Shown here piece after piece: positions 22,477 through 22,704 of a stretch of DNA of 22,704 bases. Source of the stretch: Alphaproteobacteria bacterium (GTDB taxonomy: Bacteria > Pseudomonadota > Alphaproteobacteria > UBA2136 > JALTLI01); the NCBI GenBank assembly GCA_027005635.1, contig JALTLI010000060.1:1-22704 (forward strand). The letters run 5' to 3'. The notes under the pieces are model-generated. The model saw nothing but the letters and a program-made list of their open reading frames with translations. It ran no database searches and was not told the origin of the DNA. How positions within the stretch are numbered: position 1 is the stretch's first letter; every line of letters starts with the position of its first letter. Made by a program: the position numbers and the translations under genes.

Positions 22477-22704
22477 CTATATTTTTTTTGCATTTATATA
22501 ACCTTTATTTTTATAAAATGCCACTCCACCTAGCTCGTAGCGCTTTTCACTAGATTTTAGATGTTTGATTAATCTTTGTTTTTTTGTGGTTCTTGGCATC
22601 ATATTATCATTAGTTAAGTTTTTAATAATTTTATCAATAATACGAATTATTAGTTCTTCATCATCTTTTAATAAACAATCATTTATTTTAATAACTTCAT
22701 TAGT
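22477..22704 (-). CDS. tilS: Probable tRNA(Ile)-lysidine synthase C-terminus, partial
   Basis: An open frame enters from the right edge and ends at TAG 22479-22477, giving 75 residues. The piece has an acidic/hydrophobic helix (DDEELIIRIIDKIIK), then PRTTKKQRLIKHL, then a short beta-like end RYELGGVAFYKNKGYI. The helix, Arg/Lys helix and LGG strand order resembles the substrate-binding and C-terminal part of TilS, which makes lysidine at position 34 of the AUA-reading tRNA. The position directly upstream of ftsH is where tilS lies in many alphaproteobacteria. The catalytic PP-loop lies outside the window, so the name rests mostly on context. The 74 bp to ftsH show no intrinsic terminator. Confidence 0.55.
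   Translation of the reverse strand, partial: TNEVIKINDCLLKDDEELIIRIIDKIIKNLTNDNMMPRTTKKQRLIKHLKSSEKRYELGGVAFYKNKGYINAKKI

Overview
The window is A+T-rich DNA that uses the standard bacterial code. Real genes end in TAA, TAG and TGA, and two start with GTG. Its core genes are alphaproteobacterial in type and grouping: an RNase E with a long insertion inside its S1 domain, an alphaproteobacterial DnaE downstream of lolC/lolD, rluD close to rpoH, and a tilS-ftsH-glmM cluster. The low G+C content and lysine-rich protein tails suggest a gut, host-associated or otherwise streamlined lineage. I cannot name a genus. I saw no tRNA, rRNA, insertion sequence, integrase or CRISPR array.

Left part (1-9253). 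On the minus strand, rne is followed by the start of an exported POTRA-domain protein that runs off the left edge. Head-to-head with rne, a plus-strand cluster encodes two peptide/nickel-type ABC permeases (stop and start overlapping), a periplasmic cell-wall amidase (AmiC type) and a divergent RpoH-like sigma factor. The sigma gene meets a convergent CorC/HlyC-type CBS membrane protein with one base between the stop codons.

Middle (9023-17339, all minus strand). The operon mrp-rluD-lolC-lolD has abutting or overlapping genes. Next comes an unusual small kinase-fold-like protein with its own strong ribosome binding site and a strong intrinsic terminator. Then dnaE follows, and a 76-residue single-pass membrane protein closed by another intrinsic terminator.

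Right part (17420-22704). A canonical rpoH diverges from mrp. It shares a bidirectional terminator with the convergent operon ftsH-NUDIX-glmM. The C-terminus of a probable tilS lies upstream of ftsH at the right edge.

Most genes are housekeeping: RNA decay, replication, envelope biogenesis, lipoprotein export, and heat-shock control with its FtsH protease. Points worth a second look are the second sigma-32-like factor, which has lost the Trp-Trp pair normally used in promoter opening; the kinase-like orphan beside dnaE; a cluster of palindromes in front of the permease pair; several starts where a -10-like hexamer lies about 6 nt from the ATG, suggesting leaderless mRNAs; and the incomplete POTRA protein. 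I found no clearly new defence or mobile system.
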